Positions 5,185-5,426 of a DNA stretch of 5,426 bases are shown here, one piece after another. Below the pieces are notes generated by a model that worked only from the letters and a program-made list of their open reading frames with translations, ran no database searches and had not been told where the DNA came from. This DNA is from Gemmatimonadota bacterium (GTDB lineage Bacteria > Latescibacterota > UBA2968 > UBA8231), in contig JAPPEF010000229.1 in the NCBI GenBank assembly GCA_028875335.1, positions 1 through 5,426 on the forward strand, read 5' to 3'. Position numbers and translations under genes: made by a program. Every line of letters starts with the position of its first letter. Positions within the stretch are counted from its first letter, which is position 1.

Positions 5185-5426
5185 TCAATCAGCATCTGTT
5201 TTCTTTCCCACTATAAAAATTACTGCAACAATCAGGCATAGTCCCACGACTAAGCCAGTGGTCGGCGACCACAGCAGGGTGCTACCCAAGTAGCCGCACA
5301 GCCCGGCGATTGTCATCGTCGTCAGGGCGTAGGGTATCTGGGTGCGAACGTGGGCTAGATGGTCGCAGGCGGCGGCAATGCTGGAGAGGACGGTGGTGTC
5401 GCTGATGGGGGAGCAATGGTCGCCGA
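5185..5426 (-). CDS. NhaC family Na+/H+ antiporter, C-terminal fragment
   Basis: Partial gene entering from the right edge; the last 79 codons and the TGA stop (5187-5185) are visible. The fragment opens with GDHCSPISDTTVLSS, followed by CDHLAHVRTQIPYAL. The family signature GDH.SPISDTT.LSS with CDH..HV.TQ.PYA is diagnostic of NhaC-type sodium/proton antiporters (ion transporter superfamily), inner-membrane proteins that extrude Na+ in exchange for protons. Two hydrophobic stretches follow at about residues 33-52 and 57-72 of the fragment, fitting the last two membrane helices, and the protein ends in a short charged tail KKTDAD. It converges on lptE with only 16 bp between the stop codons. 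I see no terminator hairpin in that gap, so the 3' ends of the transcripts probably overlap. Whether it prefers Na+, or couples to malate/lactate as some relatives do, cannot be told from this end. Confidence 0.88.
   Translation of the reverse strand, partial: GDHCSPISDTTVLSSIAAACDHLAHVRTQIPYALTTMTIAGLCGYLGSTLLWSPTTGLVVGLCLIVAVIFIVGKKTDAD

Overview
The window looks like ordinary chromosomal DNA from a Gram-negative (two-membrane) bacterium. An LptE-type lipoprotein, a Sec-exported S41 protease and a membrane-anchored M23 peptidase all point to an outer-membrane envelope. Coding DNA is GC-rich, and gaps between genes are short except for one AT-rich divergent promoter region. The protein features resemble what is seen in poorly cultured phyla of the FCB type, but the sequence alone does not fix the taxon, and no rRNA or other taxonomic marker is present.

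Layout. The left half is a minus-strand run: coaX (2914 to 2165), a periplasmic S41 processing protease (2092 to 221), and the first 66 codons of a GT87-like polytopic glycosyltransferase running off the left edge (199 to 1). The right half is a plus-strand run: an M23 peptidase (3050-4084), an uncharacterised protein with a FlgT-C-like beta domain and a repetitive acidic tail (4160-4690), and an LptE-like lipoprotein (4668-5168). The right edge holds the C-terminal 79 codons of an NhaC-type Na+/H+ antiporter on the minus strand, convergent with lptE. The coaX and M23 genes diverge from a 135-bp AT-rich intergenic region with two candidate promoters facing the M23 gene.

How the genes fit together. 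coaX supplies phosphopantothenate for coenzyme A. Most of the rest is envelope biology: a periplasmic protease, a peptidoglycan endopeptidase, LPS assembly, a membrane glycosyltransferase and ion homeostasis. The S41 gene has its own good promoter overlapping the coaX stop codon. A strong intrinsic-terminator-like hairpin separates the M23 gene from the next two genes, but its T-tract runs into the next gene's ribosome binding site. The downstream pair must therefore rely on read-through or on a promoter further upstream.

Most worth a second look: (1) the lptE start codon and its SD-like sequence sit inside the fourth unit of a 27-bp tandem repeat, and each earlier unit carries the same GAGGACGATG at the same place; (2) the S41 protease has a duplicated N-terminal helical domain; (3) the terminator abuts the RBS. 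I see no mobile element, CRISPR array, tRNA or defence system, and no convincing evidence of a wholly new system.
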